Below, piece after piece: positions 18,901 to 27,205 of a DNA stretch of 35,540 nucleotides. The position numbers and the translations under genes were made by a program. The stretch covers positions 1-35,540 of IMG/VR virus record IMGVR_UViG_3300020404_000259; one strand, 5' to 3'. Position 1 is the first letter of the stretch, and each line of letters starts with the position of its first letter. The notes beneath the pieces were generated by a model. The model had not been told where the DNA came from, made no database searches, and was given only the letters and a program-made list of their open reading frames with translations. The DNA is from a virus.

Positions 18901-20625
18901 TTACTTCTCAATCACAGCAACGTGTACACCATTCCAGAAATCGTTAGCATCCTCTGACTTTTCGGTCAGAATAGTTCTCTCCCACAGCACATTCTTATCT
19001 TTTAGAAACTCCTTTGCTCTTTCCATTACTTTGTCAAAGTTTGCATCATCAATAACCAGAATGTAATCCTTATCAGCATGCTTATGAAGATGTTCCAAGT
19101 TTGGAATCATATCCTCGTTGACATCAGCATCATAGAATATCACACGAGGGGGATACTGAGGATTAAATTCAACTGCTTGAATAGGTTTAACAGAGAAACC
19201 AATAGAACAATCAGTATTCATCCATTTCTCTGCGTTCTTAATGAACTCATCAACTGGATTTGTGACGTTCTCGTAATCTTTATGCAAGTCTTTACGTTTA
19301 GGTTTGATAATTTCATCTTGGAAATCATCAATAGCATATGCCTTGACTGCACTATTCTGATATAGAGCAGCGAATACTGTACTACCCATGTATGCACCTG
19401 CATCAACATATACTGTCCCACGCTCATTGCATAGGTTGTTGAGTAAGTGTCTGATTTTATTAGATGACAATCCAAGCACATCATAACCCTCAGGGTTAAA
19501 ATTAGAGTTGTTATCTACAGCACCATCAATGGCACGAATGGCACGATCTACCAGAGGATTCATTTTTCGTTGTTGCTTCTTCAATCGAGAGTCTAGCACA
19601 GATTCGCAATAGTTGCAATCCCAACAGTCAAATTGACATGTTTTAATCTTCTCTCGCCAGATATTTATGGGTGCATCAGGCATCTTGATGTCATCCATGT
19701 ACTCTTCAAAGTGAGGAAACATCAACGTAGTTGGTTCTTGCCATCTTTCAATAAGATCCATGGACTCTTTTAGTCTCATGCCATCTTCTCTACCATGTAA
19801 CTTGAATACATCAATACCAAGATCTAAGAACTCTTGCCAGTCCTCCTTCCAAGGGGGTAAGTTTGCTGCTTTAAGTTCATGTGCAGGGTCATAAGCATCC
19901 CATCGCTGACATGATACACGACTGATAGTGCTATTGAAGTATTGAGGTTCACTTCCCTGTCTTGTACTATTATATTGATAATGCTCTGGCATGATAGGAC
20001 ATCCACCCCAACAATGCTCATTCACAAGCAATGATAGTTTGACTGGATTACCTTTCTCTTCACAATATTTCTTGGCATCAACAATTCTTTTTAGCAGATT
20101 TCTATCTCTCATCACATCCCTATCAAGGTTAATGTAATGGAAACCTGCACTTGCAAGGGTGACTATCTCGTTAGGTTTTGTCACCTCTCGTAAGATAGTA
20201 TTCTTAATTTCTAGTTCTGGAAAATGTTTTTGGATCTGTCCAGTCATGATCCATGATGTATGAGGTATAGTTGCACACCTCACACCATTATCATATAGAA
20301 ACTTAAAGTTCTTGATGAACTCATCTAGGTTCTTTTGATCGGGTCTTACCCAAATGTTATTGAATGTAGCAGACAGGGGAATACCTGTCTTATCTGAAAT
20401 GTATAAAGCATTCTTTGCAGCACCTTGTGCATCGCTATTGGTGCGAAAAACATCCCCCATCGCATCCTGCATGAATGGGGGCATTCTTGTAGTAAAGTAT
20501 AGGTCGTATATTACCGTTCCATTTCTCAGCAGGAATGGAATGAACTCCTCGTCAATAAACTCAGGACTTACCTTCGGATTGATTGGCAGACTGAATACGC
20601 CTATCTTCGAGGTTGTTGTGTGCAT
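18901..20625 (-). CDS. Fusion enzyme: U32-like Cys-rich TIM-barrel domain plus SAM methyltransferase (574 aa)
   Basis: ATG at 20625 is used; a TTG at 20652 would add nine residues. The N-terminal ~365 residues look like an alpha/beta barrel with SLLVNEHCWGGCPIMPEHYQ. They carry Cys at about 205, 209, 239, 330, 334, 337 and 340 (CQFDCWDCNYC). The block recalls U32/UbiU-UbiV/RlhA proteins, which hold a [4Fe-4S] cluster and hydroxylate RNA or quinone precursors without O2. The C-terminal ~195 residues form a class I methyltransferase with VYVDAGAYMGST (about 405-416), an acidic residue after the second strand (AIDDF) and a VIDDANF strand. The ferredoxin follows 27 nt downstream. I do not know this domain pairing from another system. 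Confidence 0.65.
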   Translation of the reverse strand: MHTTTSKIGVFSLPINPKVSPEFIDEEFIPFLLRNGTVIYDLYFTTRMPPFMQDAMGDVFRTNSDAQGAAKNALYISDKTGIPLSATFNNIWVRPDQKNLDEFIKNFKFLYDNGVRCATIPHTSWIMTGQIQKHFPELEIKNTILREVTKPNEIVTLASAGFHYINLDRDVMRDRNLLKRIVDAKKYCEEKGNPVKLSLLVNEHCWGGCPIMPEHYQYNSTRQGSEPQYFNSTISRVSCQRWDAYDPAHELKAANLPPWKEDWQEFLDLGIDVFKLHGREDGMRLKESMDLIERWQEPTTLMFPHFEEYMDDIKMPDAPINIWREKIKTCQFDCWDCNYCESVLDSRLKKQQRKMNPLVDRAIRAIDGAVDNNSNFNPEGYDVLGLSSNKIRHLLNNLCNERGTVYVDAGAYMGSTVFAALYQNSAVKAYAIDDFQDEIIKPKRKDLHKDYENVTNPVDEFIKNAEKWMNTDCSIGFSVKPIQAVEFNPQYPPRVIFYDADVNEDMIPNLEHLHKHADKDYILVIDDANFDKVMERAKEFLKDKNVLWERTILTEKSEDANDFWNGVHVAVIEK

Positions 20626-21445
20626 AATCTGAGAGAACTCCTGCTGTATCAAATAGTTGCGGTGGTTTGCCTTCCATCATTTTATCGACCCTTGCTTCTG
20701 CTGCTTCTTTAATGCCACCAACAGATCTATTGACAGCAGTAGAGTATGTCATCGCAAGATCACATACAGCACCTTGATCTTCTGGTGCCATTTGCAACAT
20801 AGATTCCAAGTTACCTGCTTGGATTCTACCAGTAGTTAGCAAGTCAATAGCAGACTGTTTACCCATACGAGCAATCCAATACTTATGCTCTTCAACTTCT
20901 TCTAGTTGTTTGTCCTCTAGAATTTTGACAATTTCACTTGCATCGTCAGTTCCTGCTTTCTCTTTAATAATATTAAAGAAACCATTGAGTTCCTCTTTAC
21001 ATTGCCTGAGTTTGTTTAACCAAATCTGCCTATCAAGATACAGCAATTCTAGTTCGTATTGCTTATCCTGCTTGTAAAAAGGATTCTCTTCCTTTTCCAT
21101 TTCATGCTTAACTCTAGCAATATCATTTAGACACCGCTTGAATTGAATTGTACTTTTTGATAGAGAATTCGTTCTACCTTGAATCTCCATCATTGCCTGT
21201 CGGATCTGCCTGTAGGGTGTGACCTGACTATTAACAACGTAATACTTGTTTTGAAATTCTGTTTGTCCGAAGTGTTGTTGCTCTGACCATGCCATCAGAG
21301 ATTCATCGAACTTATCAATTTCTTCCCACTTATCAATACCTTCGAGTTCCTTAATTACATCAGAAACTCTGTAATCGGTATCAGAACTGGATTCCTTTTG
21401 AGTAGTCGAAAGGTTGTTTTCTTTCGATGTTTCCTGTTTCTTCAT
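20561..21445 (-). CDS. Helical protein of unknown function (294 aa)
   Basis: Several starts are possible (21517, 21481, 21463, 21445); the last is used because GGAAG precedes it. A polar Ser/Thr/Glu linker opens the protein, and the rest is mostly long charged helices (for example RVKHEMEKEENPFYKQDKQY; LEDKQLEEVEEHKYWIARMG) likely to form coiled coils. The C-terminus is Ala/Gly/Met-rich. It overlaps both neighbours by about 65 nt, an unusual amount. It follows the fibre gene and its partner and may be a chaperone or structural helper. Confidence 0.75.
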   Translation of the reverse strand: MKKQETSKENNLSTTQKESSSDTDYRVSDVIKELEGIDKWEEIDKFDESLMAWSEQQHFGQTEFQNKYYVVNSQVTPYRQIRQAMMEIQGRTNSLSKSTIQFKRCLNDIARVKHEMEKEENPFYKQDKQYELELLYLDRQIWLNKLRQCKEELNGFFNIIKEKAGTDDASEIVKILEDKQLEEVEEHKYWIARMGKQSAIDLLTTGRIQAGNLESMLQMAPEDQGAVCDLAMTYSTAVNRSVGGIKEAAEARVDKMMEGKPPQLFDTAGVLSDYAHNNLEDRRIQSANQSEGKS

Positions 21446-22148
21446 TGGTTGTGCATCTTCCATATTCAAGACATTGTGCATTTGACATTGCACTATTGAA
21501 GTAATCTTCAAGTACAACGTTCAGTTCACGAACACTAGAACACCCATTAATAATCTGGATCATCTTTTGTTCTGCGACTGCTAAGTCATAGAGTCCTGTT
21601 TTAAACTCTGATTGCTTGTCAACTATTTTAGTCGCAAACTGTAGAGTTGTCAAGTCTCTGACCTCTGCTAACTTATGTATAAGTTTTGTCTCGAACTCAT
21701 TATCAGCAAGGTATGCGGTTGCTTCACAAATCTGATCTGACCATGTTGCTTCCTCAAGTGTAGAGAATTTAGTCTTAAGAACATTATGTCTATGCTCAAA
21801 CTCTTCTTGCACTGCCAGTACCATGACATCCTTCATGAAAGGAATGACATAGTTTGAGTACATTGTATCATCTATAGTCTCTTTTTCTTTATTTGTAGTT
21901 CCCTCTTCGTTTTGTCCGTAAGTAGATCTTTGATGTCTAATCTCTCCCCAGTACTTGTCTCCAAAGATACCATCTTTACTGGTATATCTGAGATATGTAA
22001 TGTGCTGAGGGATATACTTAAAGTATTCATCTGCAAGATGATATGATTCCAGTCCTAGGTAAGTACCAATACGGACTCCCCACTCTCCCACCTTAGGATA
22101 TTTCTCGACATCTAAAACGATGACGTCATTTGAAGTTGTGCTTGTCAT
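21381..22148 (-). CDS. Unknown protein coupled to a tail fibre gene (255 aa)
   Basis: It begins MTSTTSNDVIVLDVEKYPKV and is mixed alpha/beta with an acidic, helical centre (VLAVQEEFEHRHNVLKTKFS; ETKLIHKLAEVRDLTTLQFA). Several Cys lie near the C-terminus (SNAQCLEYGRC). Its start overlaps the fibre stop as TAATG, so it is translated with the fibre and may help fold or attach it. No catalytic motif is seen. Confidence 0.8.
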   Translation of the reverse strand: MTSTTSNDVIVLDVEKYPKVGEWGVRIGTYLGLESYHLADEYFKYIPQHITYLRYTSKDGIFGDKYWGEIRHQRSTYGQNEEGTTNKEKETIDDTMYSNYVIPFMKDVMVLAVQEEFEHRHNVLKTKFSTLEEATWSDQICEATAYLADNEFETKLIHKLAEVRDLTTLQFATKIVDKQSEFKTGLYDLAVAEQKMIQIINGCSSVRELNVVLEDYFNSAMSNAQCLEYGRCTTNEETGNIERKQPFDYSKGIQF

Positions 22149-23530
22149 TAGTAGTTAGGAATGTTTGTACCGTAATCGTAGTTGCCCTGTCCTGATACAG
22201 AACTAGAGGACGAACAGTGTGCTGATGACATGCCACCATGTCCTGATGGTGGTGAACTACCACCTAAGTTGTTGTAACTATCACTATTATAGTTCACTTT
22301 GAATGTGTTATTGTTCTGAGAACCATTATAGTTACCTAAACAATATCCTTTTCTCATACCCATTTCAAAGTTTTCTTCACCCATGTTACCGAAGTTAAGA
22401 CCTCTAACTTGAATACCAGTAATGTCGTTACACTTCTGGTTACCATTCTGGTTGTTATTACCTGTACCAACGTACATATGTCCTAACATACTAGGAAGAA
22501 TCTTCTTCCAACCATCACCACCTGGCCCATGTTCCCATGATACCCATGATTCTGTCTTGAAGAACTGACCTCTTCTAGTTCCTGATCTCTTGACCCAACC
22601 ATAGAGTCTACCATGTCCACCCCATGTAGGGTCATCGCCACCATCATCATAGTTTGGTGGGAAACCTGAGGTTCTCATAGTTTCAGTCTTAAGATTCATA
22701 GCGTCAACTCTTGAGTTACCACCACCATATAGGTAAGACATACCTCCTGCGTGTTCATGATCTTGGTGAGATCCCATTGAACCTCTGTTCACCGTCATGT
22801 TCCACTGCGACTGGTGTGTTAAACCAGATTCAGTTGACATTGACATCGCATTGGTATAGTTTGAAGAACCTCTATAAGTGTTCTCCATAGAGTGAAAGAA
22901 GTGCTTAGTATCAGTCCATGATCCTGCCATGTAAGCACCTGATCTATCTAAGATATCTCCTAAGTTCGATGATGTATCTGTAGAGTGTACCGTTCTGTTT
23001 ACGTTTCTCCAAGGCGAACCATTTTGGTATCCTCCTCCAACATATCCGTGTGTCCAAATTCTTGCTGTTGACCATCCATTATCGTTTTCTCCATCGAATG
23101 ACCAATATGCGTTAGTTCCGTCTGATCTTAATAATGCTCCGTTCGTGTAATTTAAACTATATCTATCGTTAGACTGGTCTGGTAATGAACTTCCTGCTCC
23201 TGCAATCGGACCCCATTGTACCTGTCCTGCGTCTTGATCGTATGAGTAACCTTCAAAGGTTCTATCTGTACTGTTATATCTGAATAATCCTTCTACTGCT
23301 GCCCCTGGTCTTTGTGCGGTAGTACCTACAGGTACTTTCATACCGTCTGTACCTGCAATATCTAACGTATAACTAGGTGATGCATCATTAACACCGAGTC
23401 TATTATTAGTAGAGTCAACATACAGAGTGCCAGAGTCAAAGTTAAAGTTTCCACCCGCCTCCAGTTGGAATTCAGCAGTTCCACCACCACCTGTTAGTGA
23501 TACAATTTTATCAACGTTTAACTGAGACAT
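22148..23530 (-). CDS. Tail fibre protein with GTTAQRP module (460 aa)
   Basis: The protein begins MSQLNVDKIVSLTGGGGTAE. It contains a short beta repeat typical of trimeric fibres (VDSTNNRLGVNDASPSYTLD) and the shared block VPVGTTAQRPGAAVEGLFRY. The C-terminal 340 residues are rich in Gly, Asn, Ser, Trp and His, with few charged residues, consistent with a receptor-binding globular region, and end in a Ser-rich tail. A late promoter and an AAGGAG site lie upstream. It heads the operon that carries the ferredoxin cassette. Confidence 0.85.
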   Translation of the reverse strand: MSQLNVDKIVSLTGGGGTAEFQLEAGGNFNFDSGTLYVDSTNNRLGVNDASPSYTLDIAGTDGMKVPVGTTAQRPGAAVEGLFRYNSTDRTFEGYSYDQDAGQVQWGPIAGAGSSLPDQSNDRYSLNYTNGALLRSDGTNAYWSFDGENDNGWSTARIWTHGYVGGGYQNGSPWRNVNRTVHSTDTSSNLGDILDRSGAYMAGSWTDTKHFFHSMENTYRGSSNYTNAMSMSTESGLTHQSQWNMTVNRGSMGSHQDHEHAGGMSYLYGGGNSRVDAMNLKTETMRTSGFPPNYDDGGDDPTWGGHGRLYGWVKRSGTRRGQFFKTESWVSWEHGPGGDGWKKILPSMLGHMYVGTGNNNQNGNQKCNDITGIQVRGLNFGNMGEENFEMGMRKGYCLGNYNGSQNNNTFKVNYNSDSYNNLGGSSPPSGHGGMSSAHCSSSSSVSGQGNYDYGTNIPNY

Positions 23531-23553
23531 GTGTAGTTTTTACTCCTTCGTAT

Positions 23554-23561
23554 TATTTATG
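23554..23561 (-). promoter_or_regulatory. Late promoter CATAAATA
   Basis: The T4-type late box lies on the minus strand, 23 nt upstream of the fibre start at 23530, overlapping the stop codon of the gene at 23557-24666. It is the only promoter seen ahead of the fibre, Fe-S/methyltransferase, ferredoxin, oxygenase and transporter chain. Confidence 0.75.
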
Positions 23562-24666
23562 CAGGTCGAACAAGCACACAACCTCTTTTAAGGTATGTAT
23601 CCTCGTTTCCACTGTCTTGGTCTGAGTGAATAACAACATGCATATCATCTGTGTATGATGTGCCGAGATCAACGGTGAACCATGCATCACCATTAAACAC
23701 GTTTGGTCCAGTACCACCAGAATTATCTCCTGGCTGAACTGTAAAGTTTCTCACAAATTCTGAGGTGTAACTAGATCCAGATCTAGAGAAGCATGTGTAT
23801 CTATTACCCATGAAACCACCTGGGTTGTTACCACCTGCAACGTGAGTTGGTTGCATTCCTGCTACTGATGGGCATGAGTTACCATCATTATTAGAAATAG
23901 CAGTATAGTAAGTAAAGATGTGTTGTCCATCCCCTGCACCTGAGTTGTCACGCATGATCGTTAGACCATCACCAACACCAGATGAAATATTTAGGAAGTT
24001 ACGACCATTGACACCATCATTAGAATAATAGTTATAGAGATTAAATCTCATCTTTACATAACGATATGATACACCTCTATTACTAAAGGTTGCATATCGA
24101 TAATCAGATCCACCTACGTTTCTGTAGTAACCGTATGTGCTATTGTTTGTAAAGTTACCTGCAGGAGTTGTATCTCCTGTGTCATTCAAGTTATTACCTG
24201 ATAATGATGATGCGTTACTGAAGAATGCAGCACCACCGCCACCCCAGTTACCAATCAAAAGATAATATGGATGACTGTTTACAGGCACAAAGTATCTACG
24301 AACTGTACCATCTAGGTTTAGATAGTAGTTACCGTCAGCAGCAACACCTGCATCCATAAGTTCTTGAACACTAGATGCTGCTGTAGCAGCAGTTCCACCA
24401 TTATTACCACCAGATGATGCCCTTACAATTTGTAACCATGAACTACCATTATAAACTTCTACTTGCAATTCTTCTGTATTAAACCTAATCATTCCTGTTG
24501 ATGGGGATGATGGTCTTTGTGCTGTAGTTCCTGCAGGTAAACTAAATTGATTAAGTGCAGTCATATTACATGTACCCGCAACAAGCAACGACTCTCCATC
24601 ATCGAAGTTGATCTCGAAGTTATTCATCGAGGATGCGTGTAGTTCGTTAACGTTTAGAGTACTCAT
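23557..24666 (-). CDS. Tail fibre protein with fibrinogen-like C-terminal region (369 aa)
   Basis: The N-terminus (MSTLNVNELHASSMNNFEIN) and the LPAGTTAQRPSSPSTGMIRF block match the neighbouring fibres. After a Gly/Ala linker the segment SVQELMDAGVAADGNYYLNL has the shape of the start of fibrinogen-related (FReD) lectin domains (xCxExxxAGxxxxGxYxI). It is followed by aromatic, Asn- and Ser-rich sequence with two Cys. Such domains bind sugars or acetylated groups. The FReD match is by eye. It starts 3 nt below the next fibre's stop. Confidence 0.8.
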   Translation of the reverse strand: MSTLNVNELHASSMNNFEINFDDGESLLVAGTCNMTALNQFSLPAGTTAQRPSSPSTGMIRFNTEELQVEVYNGSSWLQIVRASSGGNNGGTAATAASSVQELMDAGVAADGNYYLNLDGTVRRYFVPVNSHPYYLLIGNWGGGGAAFFSNASSLSGNNLNDTGDTTPAGNFTNNSTYGYYRNVGGSDYRYATFSNRGVSYRYVKMRFNLYNYYSNDGVNGRNFLNISSGVGDGLTIMRDNSGAGDGQHIFTYYTAISNNDGNSCPSVAGMQPTHVAGGNNPGGFMGNRYTCFSRSGSSYTSEFVRNFTVQPGDNSGGTGPNVFNGDAWFTVDLGTSYTDDMHVVIHSDQDSGNEDTYLKRGCVLVRPA

Positions 24667-24669
24667 GTT

Positions 24670-25701
24670 TTATGCGTAGAAGAATAACCAGTACATATGA
24701 TTTTGGGATCCAGGGTTATTTATCCCCCAACTACCAGACCAGTTAGGTTCTGGGAAGTTTTGGTTTGAATAGTTGTTACCTGTCTGTCCTACCCATGCAT
24801 GGTGTTCAACGTTACAACCGTTAGATGCACAACCTAAAGCATTAATCATACTGAAAGTATAGTTTTCGCAGTTTGCGGGTGAAACATGCCAAGTATTGTT
24901 TGGATTAAGTTCACCTGCACTACTACCTCTATATCTATTGTCTGATGCCTGTGCAGATCCTTTCAAGAACTGCATTCCTGAGAGTTGTGTACCACCAATG
25001 TTACTATGGTTGTTTAGAGAGATGTAACTATTGAACATATTATACATGTTTCCACCTCTGGAAGTGAAAACACCATTGATGTATGCAACTTCAGTAGATG
25101 TATCGTAAGGTGTACCTGCTGTAGCAAACCCTTGCATAATCAATACATCATTTGCTGACCATCCTCTATAATGATTTGACTTGAAGTCAGTTCCCATTGC
25201 ATTTCTTGCAGTACCAGTAGTTGATGTAGTTGTCCAGTTACCATACCAAGAGTCTGAACCACCTGTGTAACTACCATGTGAGGTATTGTCTGTAATAGAT
25301 GCAACCATGACCCAATACTTACCATTACCATCCTTATATGCGTATACTTCTTCTGTATTAGTTCCGTCAAACTTGATATACCAATATCCAGATCCAGGGT
25401 CATTACTTGATAAGTTTGCCATTGATGTGAATGGTGCATTAGATGTACCATTCTCTCCTTGATATTGTACCCAAGTGCTACCACTCCATACTTCTACCGC
25501 CTGATCACTTGTATTCCACCGTATATACCCTGGGTTTGGACTACTTGGTCTTTGCCCAGTTGTACCTGTAGGTAGACGCAAAGCACCAGTTCCATCGTGA
25601 TAAACATTACCGTTTATCTGCAATGTATGCCCTGCAGGAATTGATGTTTGATTTAGTGTTGCGGGTATGCCACCGATGCTACCAACAGTTAGTCTGCTCA
25701 T
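24670..25701 (-). CDS. Tail fibre protein, second fibrinogen-like type (343 aa)
   Basis: It begins MSRLTVGSIGGIPATLNQTS and has the shared block RLPTGTTGQRPSSPNPGYIRW followed by VEVWSGSTWVQ. The C-terminal part starts DPGSGYWYIKFDGTNTEEVY and includes DFKSNHYRGWSANDVLIMQG, which resembles the WTDYKxG and strand elements of FReD lectins. A pair of Cys occurs at GCASNGC. It is a likely paralogue of the fibre at 23557-24666 with a diverged receptor tip. A late promoter lies 20 nt upstream. Confidence 0.8.
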   Translation of the reverse strand: MSRLTVGSIGGIPATLNQTSIPAGHTLQINGNVYHDGTGALRLPTGTTGQRPSSPNPGYIRWNTSDQAVEVWSGSTWVQYQGENGTSNAPFTSMANLSSNDPGSGYWYIKFDGTNTEEVYAYKDGNGKYWVMVASITDNTSHGSYTGGSDSWYGNWTTTSTTGTARNAMGTDFKSNHYRGWSANDVLIMQGFATAGTPYDTSTEVAYINGVFTSRGGNMYNMFNSYISLNNHSNIGGTQLSGMQFLKGSAQASDNRYRGSSAGELNPNNTWHVSPANCENYTFSMINALGCASNGCNVEHHAWVGQTGNNYSNQNFPEPNWSGSWGINNPGSQNHMYWLFFYA

Positions 25702-25720
25702 TCTATTAAGCGTTTACTTC

Positions 25721-25728
25721 TATTTATT
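25721..25728 (-). promoter_or_regulatory. Late promoter AATAAATA
   Basis: The T4-type late box lies on the minus strand, 20 nt upstream of the fibre start at 25701, overlapping the 2OG oxygenase stop codon region. Confidence 0.7.
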
Positions 25729-26347
25729 GACCTGGGGTTGGATACTCCTCCACCCATGCAGTAACAATGTACTTATCTTTATTTAGGGGCGGATTACCTC
25801 GGTGTGTCCATGCCCAGTCACAAGGGAAGATAACAAACTTACCTGCCTTTGGTTTTACTCTGAAATGTTGATATAAAAATTCTGTTTCACCACCTTCAAA
25901 TCCATCATTTAGATAGATCATGGTTGCTAACTTACGATATGGTGCAGAGGGTGTTGATTCATAGTGCCATGCATGATAACCCTGCCCAGGTTCTGTCTTT
26001 TGGAGTTTCGCCATGGTATGTTGAAACCTACGTCCAACCAGAATATCATACTTCAATACATACTCTCTTAATGCTTGTTCAGTAAGATAATTCCAACGTT
26101 GGAAGATTGATCTTGACAAATTATCATGAAAGTATTCTACTGGTAACTCATGCATAAAGATTTGAGAATCAGCAGCACCTTTCTCTGCGTGTCTCTTGAT
26201 TGTCAAACCATTATCTGATATGAACTTATAGTAATCCAGTATTGGTTGACAATCTAGATTAGTTTCAAACTCACTAATGAAATTATCGTTGTGTGTTACA
26301 TTAGTGATTACTGGTTCGCCTCCATACTGAGAAGCGAAAGGACTCAT
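25724..26347 (-). CDS. 2OG-Fe(II) oxygenase, prolyl 4-hydroxylase superfamily (207 aa)
   Basis: The ATG at 26347 overlaps the upstream stop (TAATG) and is used in place of 26353. The C-terminal core reads GYHAWHYES (H125, H128, E130), then LATMIYLNDGFEGGETEFLY, then VKPKAGKFVIFPCDWAWTHR (H182), and ends with DKYIVTAWV. The FEGGETEF and PxxGxxxxFP blocks are typical of P4Hc enzymes. The first metal motif is HxxHxE rather than the classic HxD, so the exact ligands are uncertain. It lies between fibre genes and may hydroxylate a structural protein. Confidence 0.85.
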   Translation of the reverse strand: MSPFASQYGGEPVITNVTHNDNFISEFETNLDCQPILDYYKFISDNGLTIKRHAEKGAADSQIFMHELPVEYFHDNLSRSIFQRWNYLTEQALREYVLKYDILVGRRFQHTMAKLQKTEPGQGYHAWHYESTPSAPYRKLATMIYLNDGFEGGETEFLYQHFRVKPKAGKFVIFPCDWAWTHRGNPPLNKDKYIVTAWVEEYPTPGQ

Positions 26348-26535
26348 TACCATTTATTAATCGGGCAGTGGAATACAGGAAAGCGTGCTTTAACTGCAAG
26401 CACACAATTACATTTAGTACAGATCCCAATAGGGGATTTATACTGACAGTCATTGCATATTCTAATCCGATTTTGATATAATGTCAAGTCAGGTACATCA
26501 CCATTCTCGACAATCAGTTTAGCTTGACCAGACAC
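26347..26535 (-). CDS. Small Cys-rich protein, DUF6171-like (62 aa)
   Basis: Six Cys are spaced C27-x2-C30, C39-x2-C42-x-C44 and C57, with the end FHCPINKW. The RxRIC..C, ICxKCxCxLxxKxR and CPxxKW pattern fits small zinc-binding phage proteins that I recall as DUF6171. It uses a GTG start at 26535 and overlaps the upstream gene by 17 nt. Metal binding is likely; its role in a fibre operon is unknown. Confidence 0.75.
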   Translation of the reverse strand: MSGQAKLIVENGDVPDLTLYQNRIRICNDCQYKSPIGICTKCNCVLAVKARFPVFHCPINKW

Positions 26536-26788
26536 CGTTATTGAATACTTCTAATTTATTGGATCCCGTATTGAATCTTAACTGCCCGTTTACATATCCT
26601 CTGTTGGGTGCTCTATCAATCACTATATCATCAAACTGTTGAGTTGTGCCATATGGTAATGGTAATGCACTTTGTGATCCTGTAATTCTTAATTCTGCTC
26701 CACCTTTAAATGCAAAATCACTGTCTTGATCTAAAGTAACAGTGAATCCAGGTGTTAGTCCTTGTAATTGTGCAACTCTTACCTTCAT
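26519..26788 (-). CDS. Short fibre-module protein (89 aa)
   Basis: The ATG at 26788 overlaps the upstream stop as ATGA. After MKVRVAQLQGLTPGFTVTLD and an Ala/Gly/Leu segment it contains a variant of the shared block (LPYGTTQQFDDI, GQLRFNTGSNKLEVFNNGVW). It consists of little more than that module, so it is probably a small collar, adaptor or chaperone-like virion protein. Confidence 0.8.
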   Translation of the reverse strand: MKVRVAQLQGLTPGFTVTLDQDSDFAFKGGAELRITGSQSALPLPYGTTQQFDDIVIDRAPNRGYVNGQLRFNTGSNKLEVFNNGVWSS

Positions 26789-27201
26789 CGTACACTCCAA
26801 GCACCACCAGACTCCACAGTGACTGTGAAACCAGAGTTAATTGTGATAGGTCCTGCACTCATTCCGTTAGCAAATTCTGCTCCTGCACTTGGTCCGACTG
26901 AAATATTTTCTGCAATAGTGTTTGCGTTAGTTCTAATGATACTATCCGTTCCTAAACTTGGTCCACCACCTGCAACTGGTGCCCATCCTGCACTACCTGT
27001 ACCATCATCTGCTTTGTAGATTTCTGCGGAGTCAAGATCACTATTGAATCTTAGTGTACCAACTGAAATACCAGTAGGTCTTTGTGCCTGAGTACCTGAG
27101 GGTAACCTAAACACTGAGTTAGTGTTCAAGAAACTTAAGGTTGTTATGATTGCTTGTGTACTAGTGGCAATCTGATTACCACTTACTCTTGAAATTGCCA
27201 T
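26785..27201 (-). CDS. Short fibre-module protein (138 aa)
   Basis: It starts MAISRVSGNQIATSTQAIIT, carries RLPSGTQAQRPTGISVGTLR and the matching GxLRFN...EIY strand. It then has a beta-rich C-terminus ending GFTVTVESGGAWSVR, a sequence often seen in phage fibre tails. It lies 5 nt below the 1322-residue structural gene and is presumably co-expressed with it. Confidence 0.8.
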   Translation of the reverse strand: MAISRVSGNQIATSTQAIITTLSFLNTNSVFRLPSGTQAQRPTGISVGTLRFNSDLDSAEIYKADDGTGSAGWAPVAGGGPSLGTDSIIRTNANTIAENISVGPSAGAEFANGMSAGPITINSGFTVTVESGGAWSVR

Positions 27202-27205
27202 GAGA

